This document shows, one piece after another, positions 18,768 to 28,460 of a stretch of DNA of 64,000 bases (position 1 is the first letter of the stretch; each line of letters begins with the position of its first letter). The position numbers were made by a program, and so were the translations under genes. The notes under the pieces were generated by a model. That model ran no database searches. It was given only the letters and a program-made list of their open reading frames with translations, and was not told the origin of the DNA. This stretch comes from Bacillus oleivorans (GTDB lineage: Bacteria > Bacillota > Bacilli > Bacillales > JC228), in assembly GCF_900207585.1 (NCBI RefSeq), contig NZ_OAOP01000007.1:1-64000 (forward strand). Reading direction: 5' to 3'.

Positions 18768-19396
18768 ATTTTCAACCTTCTTTCCACGCAGGATAATATG
18801 CGTGTTTATACCTATTCATTTTTAAAATAACAATAATTAAAACGGTAGTCTTCAGTTTAAGATCATAAAAACTATTATAGACCTTATAAAGGACTAAATC
18901 CTATCCTATTATACCGTCTATTTTGGATGTAGCAAATTCGAACTTAAAAATAGAAGGATACAAAGCGAATTGACTAGACAAAAGTTTCGCACAATATGAA
19001 TGACTAGATGTTAGTAAGTTAGAAAAAACCTCTACTCAATATTATGCTAAAATAATCACAAAAAGGGGAGGCTTTTAGCTGCTTGACACAAATTAGACAT
19101 AATTTCGAACGAAGATATTCACAAAATCGAAACAAAATATGCTTTAATAATTGTCGGTAGAGGTTCTCCCAATAAAAATCAATGACAAAATTTATTTGAT
19201 TGTTCGGCTTTTTGTCTATTATGTGAATTTTATTTTTCATATCCACAAAAGGCGTTTTTCATGCAATAATTGGTATAGTATAATGAGTAAGGTTCCTATT
19301 AAAAAGATAGGCTGAAATTATGTATTTGTTCAACTTCACCTTCTTGGAGGCGAATATTTTAGAGGTATTTATGTGACGGAAAGGAGGAGAGTCATA
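18768..19396. promoter_or_regulatory. ctaA–ctaB divergent promoter region
   Basis: This 630-base AT-rich gap separates ctaA and ctaB. A candidate promoter for ctaB is TTTTCA (19256–19261), a 17-base spacer and TATAAT (19279–19284). On the minus strand a TATAAT near 18876 could serve ctaA, but I see no good −35. In B. subtilis this gap binds the redox regulator ResD; I did not identify its site here. A pair CCTCTAC/GTAGAGG about 120 bases apart is also present. Confidence 0.5.
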
Positions 19397-20320
19397 GTGG
19401 CTAATACAAAAATGGCATCAGAGGCTTCATTAAAAGATTCTGCGGCTCTTTCTGATACAAATGCACTCAAGGATTTCCTTGCTCTTATAAAAATTGGAAT
19501 TGTGAACTCCAATTTCATTACAACCTTTGCCGGATTGTGGCTTGCTCTTCATTTTCAGAATTTGGGATTTCTCGATCATATTGGAACTATAATCTACACA
19601 TTATTAGGTTCCTCATTGGTGATCGCAGGCTCTTGCAGTATTAATAACTACTATGATAGAGACATTGATCATATAATGAGCCGTACGAAATCCAGACCAA
19701 CCGTTACAGGGAAGATTACTGGACAGCAGGCACTCATGATTGGGCTGTTTTTAATAGCTGTTGGTACCGGTTTCTTATTAATGACTACTGTTACGGCAGC
19801 TGTGATTGGATTAATTGGAGCATTTTTCTATGTCGTCCTTTATACAATGTGGTCAAAAAGACGGCACACGTTAAATACAGTTGTAGGAAGTTTTTCCGGT
19901 GCGGTTCCGCCCCTGATTGGGTGGGCAGCTATTGATCCCAATTTGCACTTTGTACCGATTATTTTATTTTTAATCATGTTTATATGGCAAATTCCGCATT
20001 TTCTGGCGATTGCCATTAAGCGTTGTGAAGAATATCGAGCAGCTGGCATTCCGATGCTGCCTGTTGTACACGGGTTCGATGTTACAAGAAGACAAATGGT
20101 TTCATGGGTAGCTTGTCTCTTGCCACTGCCTTTTTATTTATTTTCATTAGGCTGGCCTTTCTTAATCCTGGCAACGGCTCTAAATGTGGGCTGGTTAGCA
20201 TTAGGGATTGCAGGCTATAAAACAAAAGATACGGTTAAATGGGCAAATTTAATGTTTGTTTATTCATTAAATTATCTAACCATCTTGTTTGTTAGCATGA
20301 TTATTGTTACGCTTATCTAG
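19397..20320 (+). CDS. ctaB: Protoheme IX farnesyltransferase (heme O synthase)
   Basis: A 307-residue UbiA-family membrane prenyltransferase that adds farnesyl to heme B, giving heme O for CtaA. The Mg-prenyl diphosphate motif is [19 protein letters not shown], and the second conserved loop is [20 protein letters not shown]. Seven to nine membrane spans follow. GTG at 19397 is chosen because AAAGGAGG lies 8 bases upstream; GTG at 19373 has no such site. It heads the run ctaBCDEF. Confidence 0.95.
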   Translation: MANTKMASEASLKDSAALSDTNALKDFLALIKIGIVNSNFITTFAGLWLALHFQNLGFLDHIGTIIYTLLGSSLVIAGSCSINNYYDRDIDHIMSRTKSRPTVTGKITGQQALMIGLFLIAVGTGFLLMTTVTAAVIGLIGAFFYVVLYTMWSKRRHTLNTVVGSFSGAVPPLIGWAAIDPNLHFVPIILFLIMFIWQIPHFLAIAIKRCEEYRAAGIPMLPVVHGFDVTRRQMVSWVACLLPLPFYLFSLGWPFLILATALNVGWLALGIAGYKTKDTVKWANLMFVYSLNYLTILFVSMIIVTLI

Positions 20321-20405
20321 GCAATTCTTTCTTGTAAAAAAGAATTGAACATATTTAGTATTTCTTCAAAGAGGATTTCAAAGAAAGAGGGGTTTGATTT
20401 ACGCT

Positions 20406-21488
20406 ATGAAGAAGCGGCTGCATAAATGGCGATTTATTCCAGTTTTAGCCATTGTTTCTCTTCTGTTAGCAGGGTGTGGTGAGCCATATCTATCGGCGCT
20501 GCAACCAGCAGGAACAGTGGCCCAATCACAATTAGAACTTATGATTTTAAGTACGACCATCATGGTTTTAGTTATTCTGGTAGTTACCGTCATTTTCTTA
20601 ACTGTAGTAATTAAGTTTAGAAGGAAAAAAGGCGATAATGAAATACCGAAACAAGTAGAAGGAAACCACAAATTAGAAATTATTTGGACTACGATTCCTA
20701 TTTTGTTATTACTTGTTTTAGCTGTGCCAACAGTGGCAGCAACCTTCAACCTTGCTGATGTTTCCGGTATGGAACCAGATGAAGAAGGAAACCGAGAAGG
20801 ATTAGTCGTCAATGTAAGGGCTAATCTATACTGGTGGGAATTTGAATATCCGGATTACGAAGTTATTACATCCCAGGACTTAGTTGTTCCAACGGGACAA
20901 AAAGTTTATTTTAATTTAAAGTCTTCTGATGTTAAACACTCCTTCTGGATTCCAGCAGTTGGAGGAAAGTTGGATACTAATACGGAAGTAGTTAATAAGT
21001 TTTGGCTGGAATTTGATCCAGAAGCGGCAGATGAAGTAGCAGACAACATTTTCTATGGGAAATGTGCTGAACTTTGCGGTCCATCACATGCCTTCATGGA
21101 TTTTAAAGTAAAAGCTTTATCACAAGACGAATTTAATTCTTGGATTACAGCGATGCAAAACTATGAGGCACCTGACCTGACTAACAATGAGTTAGCTCAA
21201 AGAGGCAGTGAGTTATTTTCAGAAGCGAACTGTATTTCTTGTCATGCTATTACACCTCAAGATGAAAGACCAGAGGCAGCCCGTACTGCTCCAAATTTAG
21301 CTGCTTTCGGTGACAGAGTTAGGATTGCTGGAATTCTGCCTCATGAAGAGGAGTACTTAAAAGCTTGGTTAAAGGATCCTGAAGAATTAAAACCAGGAAA
21401 CTTAATGACAGACACATATCCAGACCTAACTGATGAACAAATCGATGCTTTGACAGAGTATTTGTTTAGCTTAAAAGTTCAAGAATAG
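20406..21488 (+). CDS. ctaC: Cytochrome caa3 oxidase subunit II with fused cytochrome c
   Basis: A 360-residue lipoprotein-type subunit. The signal peptide ends in LLAGC, so Cys at about 26 should be lipidated. Two transmembrane segments follow, then the CuA cupredoxin domain with GKCAELCGPSHAFM supplying copper ligands. A C-terminal cytochrome c domain has the heme site CISCH near residue 280 and a distal Met in GNLMTD. The start is uncertain: ATG at 20406 is rather far from GAGGGG; TTG at 20394 is too close. Confidence 0.93.
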   Translation: MKKRLHKWRFIPVLAIVSLLLAGCGEPYLSALQPAGTVAQSQLELMILSTTIMVLVILVVTVIFLTVVIKFRRKKGDNEIPKQVEGNHKLEIIWTTIPILLLLVLAVPTVAATFNLADVSGMEPDEEGNREGLVVNVRANLYWWEFEYPDYEVITSQDLVVPTGQKVYFNLKSSDVKHSFWIPAVGGKLDTNTEVVNKFWLEFDPEAADEVADNIFYGKCAELCGPSHAFMDFKVKALSQDEFNSWITAMQNYEAPDLTNNELAQRGSELFSEANCISCHAITPQDERPEAARTAPNLAAFGDRVRIAGILPHEEEYLKAWLKDPEELKPGNLMTDTYPDLTDEQIDALTEYLFSLKVQE

Positions 21489-21522
21489 CACAGTATAGTA
21501 GTTGCTTAAGGGAGGTAAAATC

Positions 21523-23394
21523 GTGAGCACCATCGCACAGAAAAAAGGATTTGCCGCAACTTTATGGGAGTACCTGACAACCGTTGACCATAAGAAAATT
21601 GCGATCCTTTATTTAGTAGCAGGCGGCTTTTTCTTCATAGTTGGTGGGATCGAGGCATTGTTAATTCGGATTCAGTTAGCGGTACCCGACAACGATTTCA
21701 TTGCTGCAGGAACCTATAATGAAATCCTGACAATGCACGGAACAACTATGATCTTTTTGGCAGCCATGCCATTAATATTTGCCTTTATGAACGCAGTAGT
21801 ACCTTTACAAATAGGTGCACGTGACGTGGCGTTCCCATTTGTGAACGCTTTAGGCTTTTGGCTATTTTTCTTTGGAGGAATATTCCTCAACCTTTCATGG
21901 TTTTTAGGAGGAGCTCCCGATGCAGGTTGGACATCTTATGCAACCCTATCGATTGAGTCTCCTGGCAATGGAATTGATTTTTATATCATAGGCTTACAGA
22001 TATCCGGTGCTGGTACATTAATGGCAGGGATTAACTTTCTGGTAACCATTATTACAATGCGTGCGCCAGGGATGACCTATATGAGAATGCCATTATTCAC
22101 ATGGTCAACTTTCGTAGCTTCAGCACTTATCTTGTTTGCGTTTCCTGCTTTAACAGTAGGACTATTTTTACTTATGTTTGACCGTATGTTCGGAGCGAAT
22201 TTCTTTAATGAAGCTGTCGGAGGAAACTCCATAATATACGAGCATTTATTTTGGATCTTCGGACACCCTGAAGTATATATTTTGATTCTGCCGTCGTTTG
22301 GTATTTTCTCTGAGATTATTCCTACATTCTCAAGAAAAAGACTGTTTGGATATTCATCGATGGTATTTGCAACCGTATTAATCGGATTCTTAGGATTCAT
22401 GGTTTGGGCTCACCATATGTTTACAACAGGTTTGGGTCCTGTAGCAAACTCCATCTTTGCTGTTGCAACCATGGCGATTGCAGTACCTACAGGTATTAAA
22501 ATCTTTAACTGGCTCTTTACGATGTGGGGCGGAAAGATCACCTTCACAACACCAATGCTTTATGGAGTCTCATTTATTCCTAGCTTCTTGCTTGGCGGAG
22601 TAACAGGGGTTATGTTAGCGGCAGCACCTGCCGATTATCAATATCATGATTCCTACTTTGTAGTGGCTCACTTCCACTATGTTATTGTTGGCGGGGTTGT
22701 ATTTGCATTGCTTGCAGCGACCCATTTCTACTGGCCAATTATGTTTGGTACCAAATTAAATGAATTTTTAGGCAAAATTTCATTCTGGCTATTCTTTATT
22801 GGTTTCCACTTAACATTCTTTATTCAGCATTTCCTTGGTTTAATGGGAATGCCGCGAAGAATCTTTACATTCTTGCCTGGCCAAGGATTGGATACAGGAA
22901 ACTTAGTCAGTTCGATAGGTGCACTTTTTATGGCGGTCGCCGTATTGATATTAGTGATTAATATCATTATGACATCAGTTAAGAATAAACAAGTTGGACG
23001 TGACGCTTGGGAAGATGGGCGTACAATGGAATGGGCACTTCCTGCACCAGCACCTTTCTATAATTTTAAACAGCTGCCATTAGTACGTGGTTTAGATGCC
23101 TGGTGGCTTGAAAAAATGGACGGAAATAAAGAATTGACTCCTGCTGAACCTGTTGGCGATATTCATATGCCAAATAATTCAATTTTACCATTTATAATGT
23201 CAATCGGATTATTTATTGCCGGATTCGGAGCAATGTACCAAGAAGATGGATATGCATGGGGTATTCCGGTTCTTATCATAGGTATGGCCATCACTTTTGG
23301 CACGATGTTAGTTCGTTCTATTAAAGATGATCACGGTTATCACGTCCATAAAGAAGATTTATTGGATGACGATGATAAGGGGGTTAAGGCATAA
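21523..23394 (+). CDS. ctaD: Cytochrome caa3 oxidase subunit I
   Basis: A 623-residue heme-copper oxidase catalytic subunit with at least twelve membrane spans. Conserved histidines are visible: MHGTTM for low-spin heme, WIFGHPEVYILILP with the Tyr cross-linked to the CuB His, and HDSYFVVAHFHYV for the heme a3 and CuB ligands. GTG at 21523 follows GGGAGGTAAAATC. It overlaps ctaE by one base (TAATG), so translation of the two is coupled. Confidence 0.96.
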   Translation: MSTIAQKKGFAATLWEYLTTVDHKKIAILYLVAGGFFFIVGGIEALLIRIQLAVPDNDFIAAGTYNEILTMHGTTMIFLAAMPLIFAFMNAVVPLQIGARDVAFPFVNALGFWLFFFGGIFLNLSWFLGGAPDAGWTSYATLSIESPGNGIDFYIIGLQISGAGTLMAGINFLVTIITMRAPGMTYMRMPLFTWSTFVASALILFAFPALTVGLFLLMFDRMFGANFFNEAVGGNSIIYEHLFWIFGHPEVYILILPSFGIFSEIIPTFSRKRLFGYSSMVFATVLIGFLGFMVWAHHMFTTGLGPVANSIFAVATMAIAVPTGIKIFNWLFTMWGGKITFTTPMLYGVSFIPSFLLGGVTGVMLAAAPADYQYHDSYFVVAHFHYVIVGGVVFALLAATHFYWPIMFGTKLNEFLGKISFWLFFIGFHLTFFIQHFLGLMGMPRRIFTFLPGQGLDTGNLVSSIGALFMAVAVLILVINIIMTSVKNKQVGRDAWEDGRTMEWALPAPAPFYNFKQLPLVRGLDAWWLEKMDGNKELTPAEPVGDIHMPNNSILPFIMSIGLFIAGFGAMYQEDGYAWGIPVLIIGMAITFGTMLVRSIKDDHGYHVHKEDLLDDDDKGVKA

Positions 23395-24002
23395 TGGAGG
23401 CTCAAGATAAATTTACAGTTGAGAATTGGCCTGCTTCCCCCGAAAAGGCAACCCTTGAAGGTAAAAATAAATTTTTAGGCTTTTGGTTATTCCTTGGGGG
23501 AGAGACGGTCCTCTTCGGTTCATTATTTGCAACGTATTTGGCCTTAGTTGATAAAGAACAGGCTGCTGAACTTTTTGATCCAAAGCTTGTCTTTGTAATG
23601 ACCATGCTCCTATTGACAAGTTCGTTAACAAGTGTGTATGCGATTTATCACATGAAAAACTTCGATTTCAAAAAGATGCAGCTTTGGTTATTTATCACAG
23701 TTCTTTTAGGTCTTGGATTCTTAGGAATTGAGATTTATGAGTTTTATCACTATGTTCATGATGGCTTTGGGTATACTACTAGTGCCTTCAGTTCTGCCTT
23801 TTATACATTGACTGGATTTCATGGAGGTCACGTCACCTTTGGGTTAGCATGGATCGTTGCTTTAATGATTCGTAATGCAAGACGGGGAATTGACCTCTAC
23901 ACGGCTCCTAAGTTTTACGTGGCAAGTCTTTACTGGCACTTCATTGACGTAGTATGGGTGTTCATCTTTACAGTTGTATATTTAACGGGAATGGTGGGAT
24001 AA
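23394..24002 (+). CDS. ctaE: Cytochrome caa3 oxidase subunit III
   Basis: A 202-residue membrane subunit with five hydrophobic spans. The family features ENWPASPEKATLEGKNKFLG at the N-terminus and FYTLTGFHGGHV then YWHFIDVVWVFIF are clear. ATG at 23394 shares its A with the ctaD stop codon. Subunit III stabilises subunit I and may help proton supply. It is followed after two bases by ctaF. Confidence 0.95.
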   Translation: MEAQDKFTVENWPASPEKATLEGKNKFLGFWLFLGGETVLFGSLFATYLALVDKEQAAELFDPKLVFVMTMLLLTSSLTSVYAIYHMKNFDFKKMQLWLFITVLLGLGFLGIEIYEFYHYVHDGFGYTTSAFSSAFYTLTGFHGGHVTFGLAWIVALMIRNARRGIDLYTAPKFYVASLYWHFIDVVWVFIFTVVYLTGMVG

Positions 24003-24004
24003 TT

Positions 24005-24340
24005 ATGGCGAATCAACAGACTGAAACAGGAAATTCACGTGTTGATCTCGAATATCGCCGTAAGAAAAATGCAGAGGACATGAAGAATCAGGTTGTGACC
24101 TTTGCCTTAATGATCGTTTTGACCATCATTGCATTCCTTGCGGTTATTTACGGTGATATTTCAGGGTACTTTGTTGTACCATTTATATTCCTTCTTGCCG
24201 TTGTGCAAGTTGTTTTTCAGCTTTACTATTTCATGCATATGAGTCACAAGGGACATGAGGCTGTTGCACTCTTTTTGTACTCTGGAGTGCTGGTGGCATT
24301 TTTAACGGTCCTGACATTTGTTACAATTGTTTGGTGGTAA
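24005..24340 (+). CDS. ctaF: Cytochrome caa3 oxidase subunit IV
   Basis: A 111-residue protein with a polar N-terminal tail and three membrane spans; YYFMHMSHKGHEA is the family loop. It belongs to the prokaryotic cytochrome oxidase subunit IV family. ATG at 24005 follows GGTGGGAT. A strong terminator follows, so ctaG is probably expressed from its own promoter as well. Confidence 0.93.
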   Translation: MANQQTETGNSRVDLEYRRKKNAEDMKNQVVTFALMIVLTIIAFLAVIYGDISGYFVVPFIFLLAVVQVVFQLYYFMHMSHKGHEAVALFLYSGVLVAFLTVLTFVTIVWW

Positions 24341-24345
24341 TTAGT

Positions 24346-24378
24346 AACCTGCCCTTTTGAATAAGGGGCAGGTTTTTT
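24346..24378 (+). terminator. Terminator after ctaF
   Basis: AACCTGCCC and GGGGCAGGTT form the stem, followed by T6. Confidence 0.85.
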
Positions 24379-24665
24379 ACTTTGACGGGTTTTAGACTCG
24401 TATGACAAAATATTAGCTCTAATAAAAACGGATGTACTCGAAAAAAAGGAAATCCACACCACCACCACTTGAATTCGCTTCAAGATCGCCGAAAAACTGG
24501 AATGTTGAACGTTTTTTGAACAATAGCGTATTTAAAGGAGAATCCCATCCCCGCTTGATTGCAGTCAGTTGTTTAAAGCCTGTATAATGAAAGGTGGGAA
24601 TACACCCGTTAATTGCGACATATTCCAAGATATTGTTTTTCTTGGGAAATTTGTGGAGGTGCACC
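24379..24665 (+). promoter_or_regulatory. Gap before ctaG with a likely promoter
   Basis: No gene is visible in this stretch. A TATAAT at 24583–24588 is the best −10 candidate for ctaG; no strong −35 can be assigned, though TTGATT lies 22 bases upstream. The ribosome binding site GGAGGTG is at 24655–24661. Confidence 0.4.
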
Positions 24666-25577
24666 ATGTCCATCTTTAATACATTTAGTTTTTCTACATT
24701 ATGGAGTCCTTACTTCTTACTACTTTTAATTGTCATAACCAGTCTTTATTTTTATATGATCCGTACCTTACAGAAGAAGCGGCCGACAGCAGAACCATTA
24801 CAAACAAAAGAAGCCGTTTACTTTGTTTCGGGAATCGCACTTATCTATCTCACAATGGGTTCGCCATTAGATGTAATGAGTCATATTGTATTTTCTGCAC
24901 ATATGACCCAAATGGCTGTGCTTTTTTTAATCGCACCGATTTTAATTATTCTCGGAGTGCCTAGCTGGATATGGAGAAAATTTCTTATTGAAGGGAAAAT
25001 TGCGCCTGTATTCCGTTTATTCACCAAACCAATCCTCGCACTTATTCTTTTTAATGGAATTTTTTCTTTTTATCATGTTCCGCTAGTGTTTGACCATGTT
25101 AAAACAGATGTGCTTCTCCATGGAATTTATATGTTGCTTCTTTTTATTTTAGCTTTTTGCATGTGGTGGCCATTAATCAATAAGGTTGAAGTGAATCGAA
25201 GCTTATCTGGATTAAAAAAGATTGGTTATTTGCTTGCTGCATCTGTACTTCTTACCCCAGCGTGTGCGCTTATTATTTTCGCCGAGGTTCCGCTTTATTT
25301 AACCTATACAGATCCGACACATTGGGCTGAAGCGATGAAGCTTTGTCTTCCAATAGGTGTCTCTATAGCTGATTTAGGAATTACAGGGCCAGAAATGTTT
25401 AATACAATGCCATTACTGGATGACCAGCAATTAGGTGGCGTTCTGATGAAAATCATCCAGGAGATCGTTTACGGATATGTTTTAGCAAGTATTTTCTTTA
25501 GCTGGTATCGTCAAGAACAAGAAGCTGAAAAAGAAGAACAAGAAAAAGGAAAACTTAAACCAAACTACGCAGAGTAA
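24666..25577 (+). CDS. ctaG: Cytochrome caa3 oxidase assembly factor CtaG
   Basis: A 303-residue polytopic membrane protein of the CtaG_Cox11-unrelated Bacillus family, needed for assembly of active caa3 oxidase, probably at the copper step. About seven spans are seen; conserved histidines fall in SHIVFSAHMTQM, FYHVPLVFDHV and LLHGIYMLL. The ATG at 24666 follows GGAGGTG. The C-terminus is a charged cytosolic tail of about 25 residues rich in E, Q and K. Confidence 0.9.
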   Translation: MSIFNTFSFSTLWSPYFLLLLIVITSLYFYMIRTLQKKRPTAEPLQTKEAVYFVSGIALIYLTMGSPLDVMSHIVFSAHMTQMAVLFLIAPILIILGVPSWIWRKFLIEGKIAPVFRLFTKPILALILFNGIFSFYHVPLVFDHVKTDVLLHGIYMLLLFILAFCMWWPLINKVEVNRSLSGLKKIGYLLAASVLLTPACALIIFAEVPLYLTYTDPTHWAEAMKLCLPIGVSIADLGITGPEMFNTMPLLDDQQLGGVLMKIIQEIVYGYVLASIFFSWYRQEQEAEKEEQEKGKLKPNYAE

Positions 25578-25650
25578 AAGCGGGCTGTTCTTGCATTTGG
25601 AACGGCTCCCATTTTGCTTCGCAGTTAGAATAAATGGGAGTGGTAAAACG

Positions 25651-26112
25651 ATGAATTTACCTTTATTGCCTACGCTTAGTACATCGTTCATAGTCATAAG
25701 CGCAATCTTTGTTGCAATCGGTTGGGTACTAATAAAACAAAGAAAAATTGAAGCTCATCAGCGAGTCATGATGACAGCTGCGATATTCGCGATTTTATTC
25801 TTTGTGATTTATATGAGCAGAACGATTTTTATGGGGAATACCTCATTTGGCGGTCCAGATCATGTAAAAATTTATTATACAATTTTCTTAATATTCCACA
25901 TAACGTTAGCCACATCGGGAGCTGTTCTGGGAATTATTCAATTATATAGCGGGTATAAAGAGAATTATAAACTACATAGAAAATTGGGACCTATTACAAG
26001 TATCATTTGGTTTTTTACAGCGATCACAGGAGTGGTTGTTTACCTTCTTCTTTATGTGTTTTATGCTGGAGGAGAAACGACTTCTCTGTTTAAGGCGATC
26101 TTAGGATTTTAA
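25651..26112 (+). CDS. DUF420 (YozB-like) membrane protein
   Basis: A 153-residue protein with four membrane spans and conserved histidines in IEAHQRVMM, FHITLAT and YKLHRKLGPIT, the pattern of DUF420. Members often sit beside heme-copper oxidase genes, and here it follows ctaG by about 70 bases. Role is unknown but assembly or heme handling is a fair guess. ATG at 25651 follows GGGAGTGG. Confidence 0.8.
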   Translation: MNLPLLPTLSTSFIVISAIFVAIGWVLIKQRKIEAHQRVMMTAAIFAILFFVIYMSRTIFMGNTSFGGPDHVKIYYTIFLIFHITLATSGAVLGIIQLYSGYKENYKLHRKLGPITSIIWFFTAITGVVVYLLLYVFYAGGETTSLFKAILGF

Positions 26113-26132
26113 ATTTCAGGATAAATTTATTT

Positions 26133-26169
26133 AAAAAAGACCGGCTTTCTCAGAAAGCCGGTCTTTTTT
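26133..26169. terminator. Bidirectional terminator after the DUF420 gene
   Basis: AAAAAAGACCGGCTTTCT and its mirror AGAAAGCCGGTCTTTTTT make a nearly perfect 17-bp stem with A/T runs outside, between convergent genes. Confidence 0.9.
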
Positions 26170-26187
26170 CATTTTTCCTGAATTTAA

Positions 26188-26547
26188 TTATAAAGCAAAT
26201 TGTTTTACTTCTTCTTTTAATTGATTGAGGATTTTTTCACATTGGCTAACGAGTGAGTTTGGATAGTGCTCATCTTCGCCATACTCGACTCCGTGCGGAT
26301 AATAATGCTTTCCAAGGATTGGGGTCATCAATTGGATAACTGCATGACGGCCGCCTACGTCTCCTTCAACAGCATAGCCCTGAACACGAAGATAATATGT
26401 ACCTTCCTTCATTTCAAACTTACGATCGTAAGAAACACGTTCATAATCCCATTGGTCAGCTCTAATTAGACCATAATCATCCATTGTTGAGTCAAGTCTG
26501 CTTAAATCAGCTTTCAGGGATTCAATTCCTGTATTTTCGAATTTCAT
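26188..26547 (-). CDS. ylbA: YugN-like protein YlbA
   Basis: A 119-residue soluble protein of the YugN-like family, function unknown. The conserved centre runs QWDYERVSYDRKFEMKEGTYYLRV, then GKHYYPHGVEYG near the C-terminus. ATG at 26547 follows AGAGGAGG; the longer frame to 26580 has no ribosome site. Position between the cta genes and the CBS gene matches B. subtilis ylbA. Confidence 0.85.
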   Translation of the reverse strand: MKFENTGIESLKADLSRLDSTMDDYGLIRADQWDYERVSYDRKFEMKEGTYYLRVQGYAVEGDVGGRHAVIQLMTPILGKHYYPHGVEYGEDEHYPNSLVSQCEKILNQLKEEVKQFAL

Positions 26548-26735
26548 AGATGATACCTCCTCTAACTGCGTTACCTGCATATTATTCCAATTTTAATAAT
26601 AGACGAATCCTTTCCATCTTGCAACGCTGTAGTAAAAGTTCACAACATTGCCAAGTTTCCCTGGCATATCGAATAAAAATACCGGTGAAGGTAACCATAA
26701 TCATATAATTATTATTGGGGAAATTCGAGGTGGTA

Positions 26736-27176
26736 ATGTTGAAAAAAGTAAAAGAAATAATGACTAAAGATGTAGAGTATTGTACCTTGCTTGATAATGT
26801 TTTTGAAGTAGCAGTAAAAATGAAAGATCTGGATGTTGGTGCCATTCCCATTGTCAATGATGAGCAGCACTTGGTCGGTATGATTACAGACAGGGATATT
26901 GTCATAAGAGGAGTTGCTGAAAAGCATCCTGGTTCTACTAAAGTGGAAGATATTATGTCTGATAAGCTAATCACAATTGAACCAGAAACTTCAGTAGAAG
27001 AAGCCATTCAACTTATGAAAAAGCATCAGGTCCGGCGTCTCCCTGTCGTTGAAAACAAAAATCTGATAGGGATTTTAGCATTAGGAGATGTAGCGCTTCA
27101 ATCTTCCTTCGATCATCAGGCCGAAGAGGCTTTGACTGAAATATCAGAGGATCACCATTCTACTTACCTTCAATAA
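26736..27176 (+). CDS. ylbB: CBS-domain pair protein YlbB
   Basis: A 146-residue protein made of two CBS domains (about 7–62 and 72–127) with a short acidic-histidine tail. The motifs VGAIPIVNDEQHLVGMITDRDI and VRRLPVVENKNLIGILALGD mark each domain. Such pairs bind adenine nucleotides and act as energy sensors, but no partner is evident here. ATG at 26736 follows GAGGTGG. Confidence 0.88.
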   Translation: MLKKVKEIMTKDVEYCTLLDNVFEVAVKMKDLDVGAIPIVNDEQHLVGMITDRDIVIRGVAEKHPGSTKVEDIMSDKLITIEPETSVEEAIQLMKKHQVRRLPVVENKNLIGILALGDVALQSSFDHQAEEALTEISEDHHSTYLQ

Positions 27177-27338
27177 CTGAAATGAAAGAAAACCAGGATA
27201 AATCTCCATAATTTCTATTTTCCTTCCCTAATTTCTATTATTTGAATTGGTAAAAATGATATAATAAATCTAGAATTCAAAACATATGATAGGAGAAAGA
27301 AAGCCTCTTGCTAAAATAAGAGGGGAGGGAAGATAGAG

Positions 27339-28433
27339 CTGCGTTTTTTATTTAAAGTCCTCATTATTTTTAGTGCCTTTTTTGTCATTAGCATTTATTT
27401 TAATTATTCTATAACACCAGAAGAACCTATGATTCAAGAAGAAGGAGAAATAAGTCCCAATCCTCTCCCAAATGTAGAACAAACCGGTCCTCCTTTTGAG
27501 CTGCCGCAGCCGGATCAGGGGATCGCTACATTAATTGGAAATGATGTGGAAGCTGTAAGAGAAACTTTTGGTTCACCGGACCGAATTGAACCTTCATTAT
27601 ACGGCTATGATTGGTGGATATACAAAGGAGATTCTAGCAGCTATTTTCAATTGGGGATAGAAGATCAGAAGGTTGTGACTGCCTATATAATAGGGGACGA
27701 CATTAATGTACAGCCTTTTCAGATTGGTCAGCCTATTCAGGATATATTTCAATTAGCAACTCTTTCAACCGATATTCAGCTGGAGTATGATGGAACCACT
27801 TATCAATTTGAACTGACAGAAGAGGACTTAAATATCCGACCTCTTATTCCGATTGGTGATATTTTTGTTCAGTTATATTTTGATAAATTTACAGAAAAGC
27901 TTTCGAGCATTCGTTTTATAAATGCAGAAACCTTGATAAAGCTTAGACCATATGATTTGGTTTATCGGGGGACTTTGTATGAAATGAATCCTTTGGAAGA
28001 TGAGAGCTGGACTGCTGCAACGGAAGGGATTGAAAAACAAATTTTCGATATGACCAATGTGATAAGGGAGCGTTTTGGATTACCTCCATTAGAGTGGGAT
28101 CCTGTTACAGCCGTTGTTGCGTATGAACATAGCAAAGATATGCATGACAATGAATATTTCTCGCATACATCTCCTGAATTTGGTGAATTAAAGGACCGGT
28201 TAGAGCATCGGGATGTCGTATTTGAAATGGCCGGTGAAAATATTGCTGCCCAATATGTGGATGCAGGAGCAGTCATTGAAGGATGGATAAACAGTAAAGG
28301 TCACCGGGAGACCATGCTAGAGGAGGAATTTACTCACCTAGGTGTTGGTGTGTACCGGAAGTATTATACACAAAATTATATAAAGAGATCCTGGGATATC
28401 GATAATGAGGAATTGGAAGACAGTGAACAATAG
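27339..28433 (+). CDS. ylbC: Membrane-anchored CAP/SCP-domain protein YlbC, probable CTG start
   Basis: A protein of about 364 residues with an N-terminal membrane anchor, a CAP-associated domain (about 60–200) and a C-terminal CAP/YkwD domain (AVVAYEHSKDMHDNEYFSHTS, then AGENIAAQ). The first ATG in frame (27429) falls after the anchor and has no ribosome site. Upstream the frame stays open, and GAGGGGAGGGA at 27320–27330 points to a CTG at 27339, giving MRFLFKVLIIFSAFF, a normal anchor. No ATG, GTG or TTG exists there. Function of the domain in Bacillus is unclear. Confidence 0.75.
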   Translation: MRFLFKVLIIFSAFFVISIYFNYSITPEEPMIQEEGEISPNPLPNVEQTGPPFELPQPDQGIATLIGNDVEAVRETFGSPDRIEPSLYGYDWWIYKGDSSSYFQLGIEDQKVVTAYIIGDDINVQPFQIGQPIQDIFQLATLSTDIQLEYDGTTYQFELTEEDLNIRPLIPIGDIFVQLYFDKFTEKLSSIRFINAETLIKLRPYDLVYRGTLYEMNPLEDESWTAATEGIEKQIFDMTNVIRERFGLPPLEWDPVTAVVAYEHSKDMHDNEYFSHTSPEFGELKDRLEHRDVVFEMAGENIAAQYVDAGAVIEGWINSKGHRETMLEEEFTHLGVGVYRKYYTQNYIKRSWDIDNEELEDSEQ

Positions 28434-28457
28434 GGAGCTGTCTCCCGATTTTTTTTA
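28432..28457 (+). terminator. Terminator after ylbC
   Basis: GGGAG and CTCCC pair round a CTGT loop, followed by GATTTTTTTT. Confidence 0.8.
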
Positions 28458-28460
28458 ATC

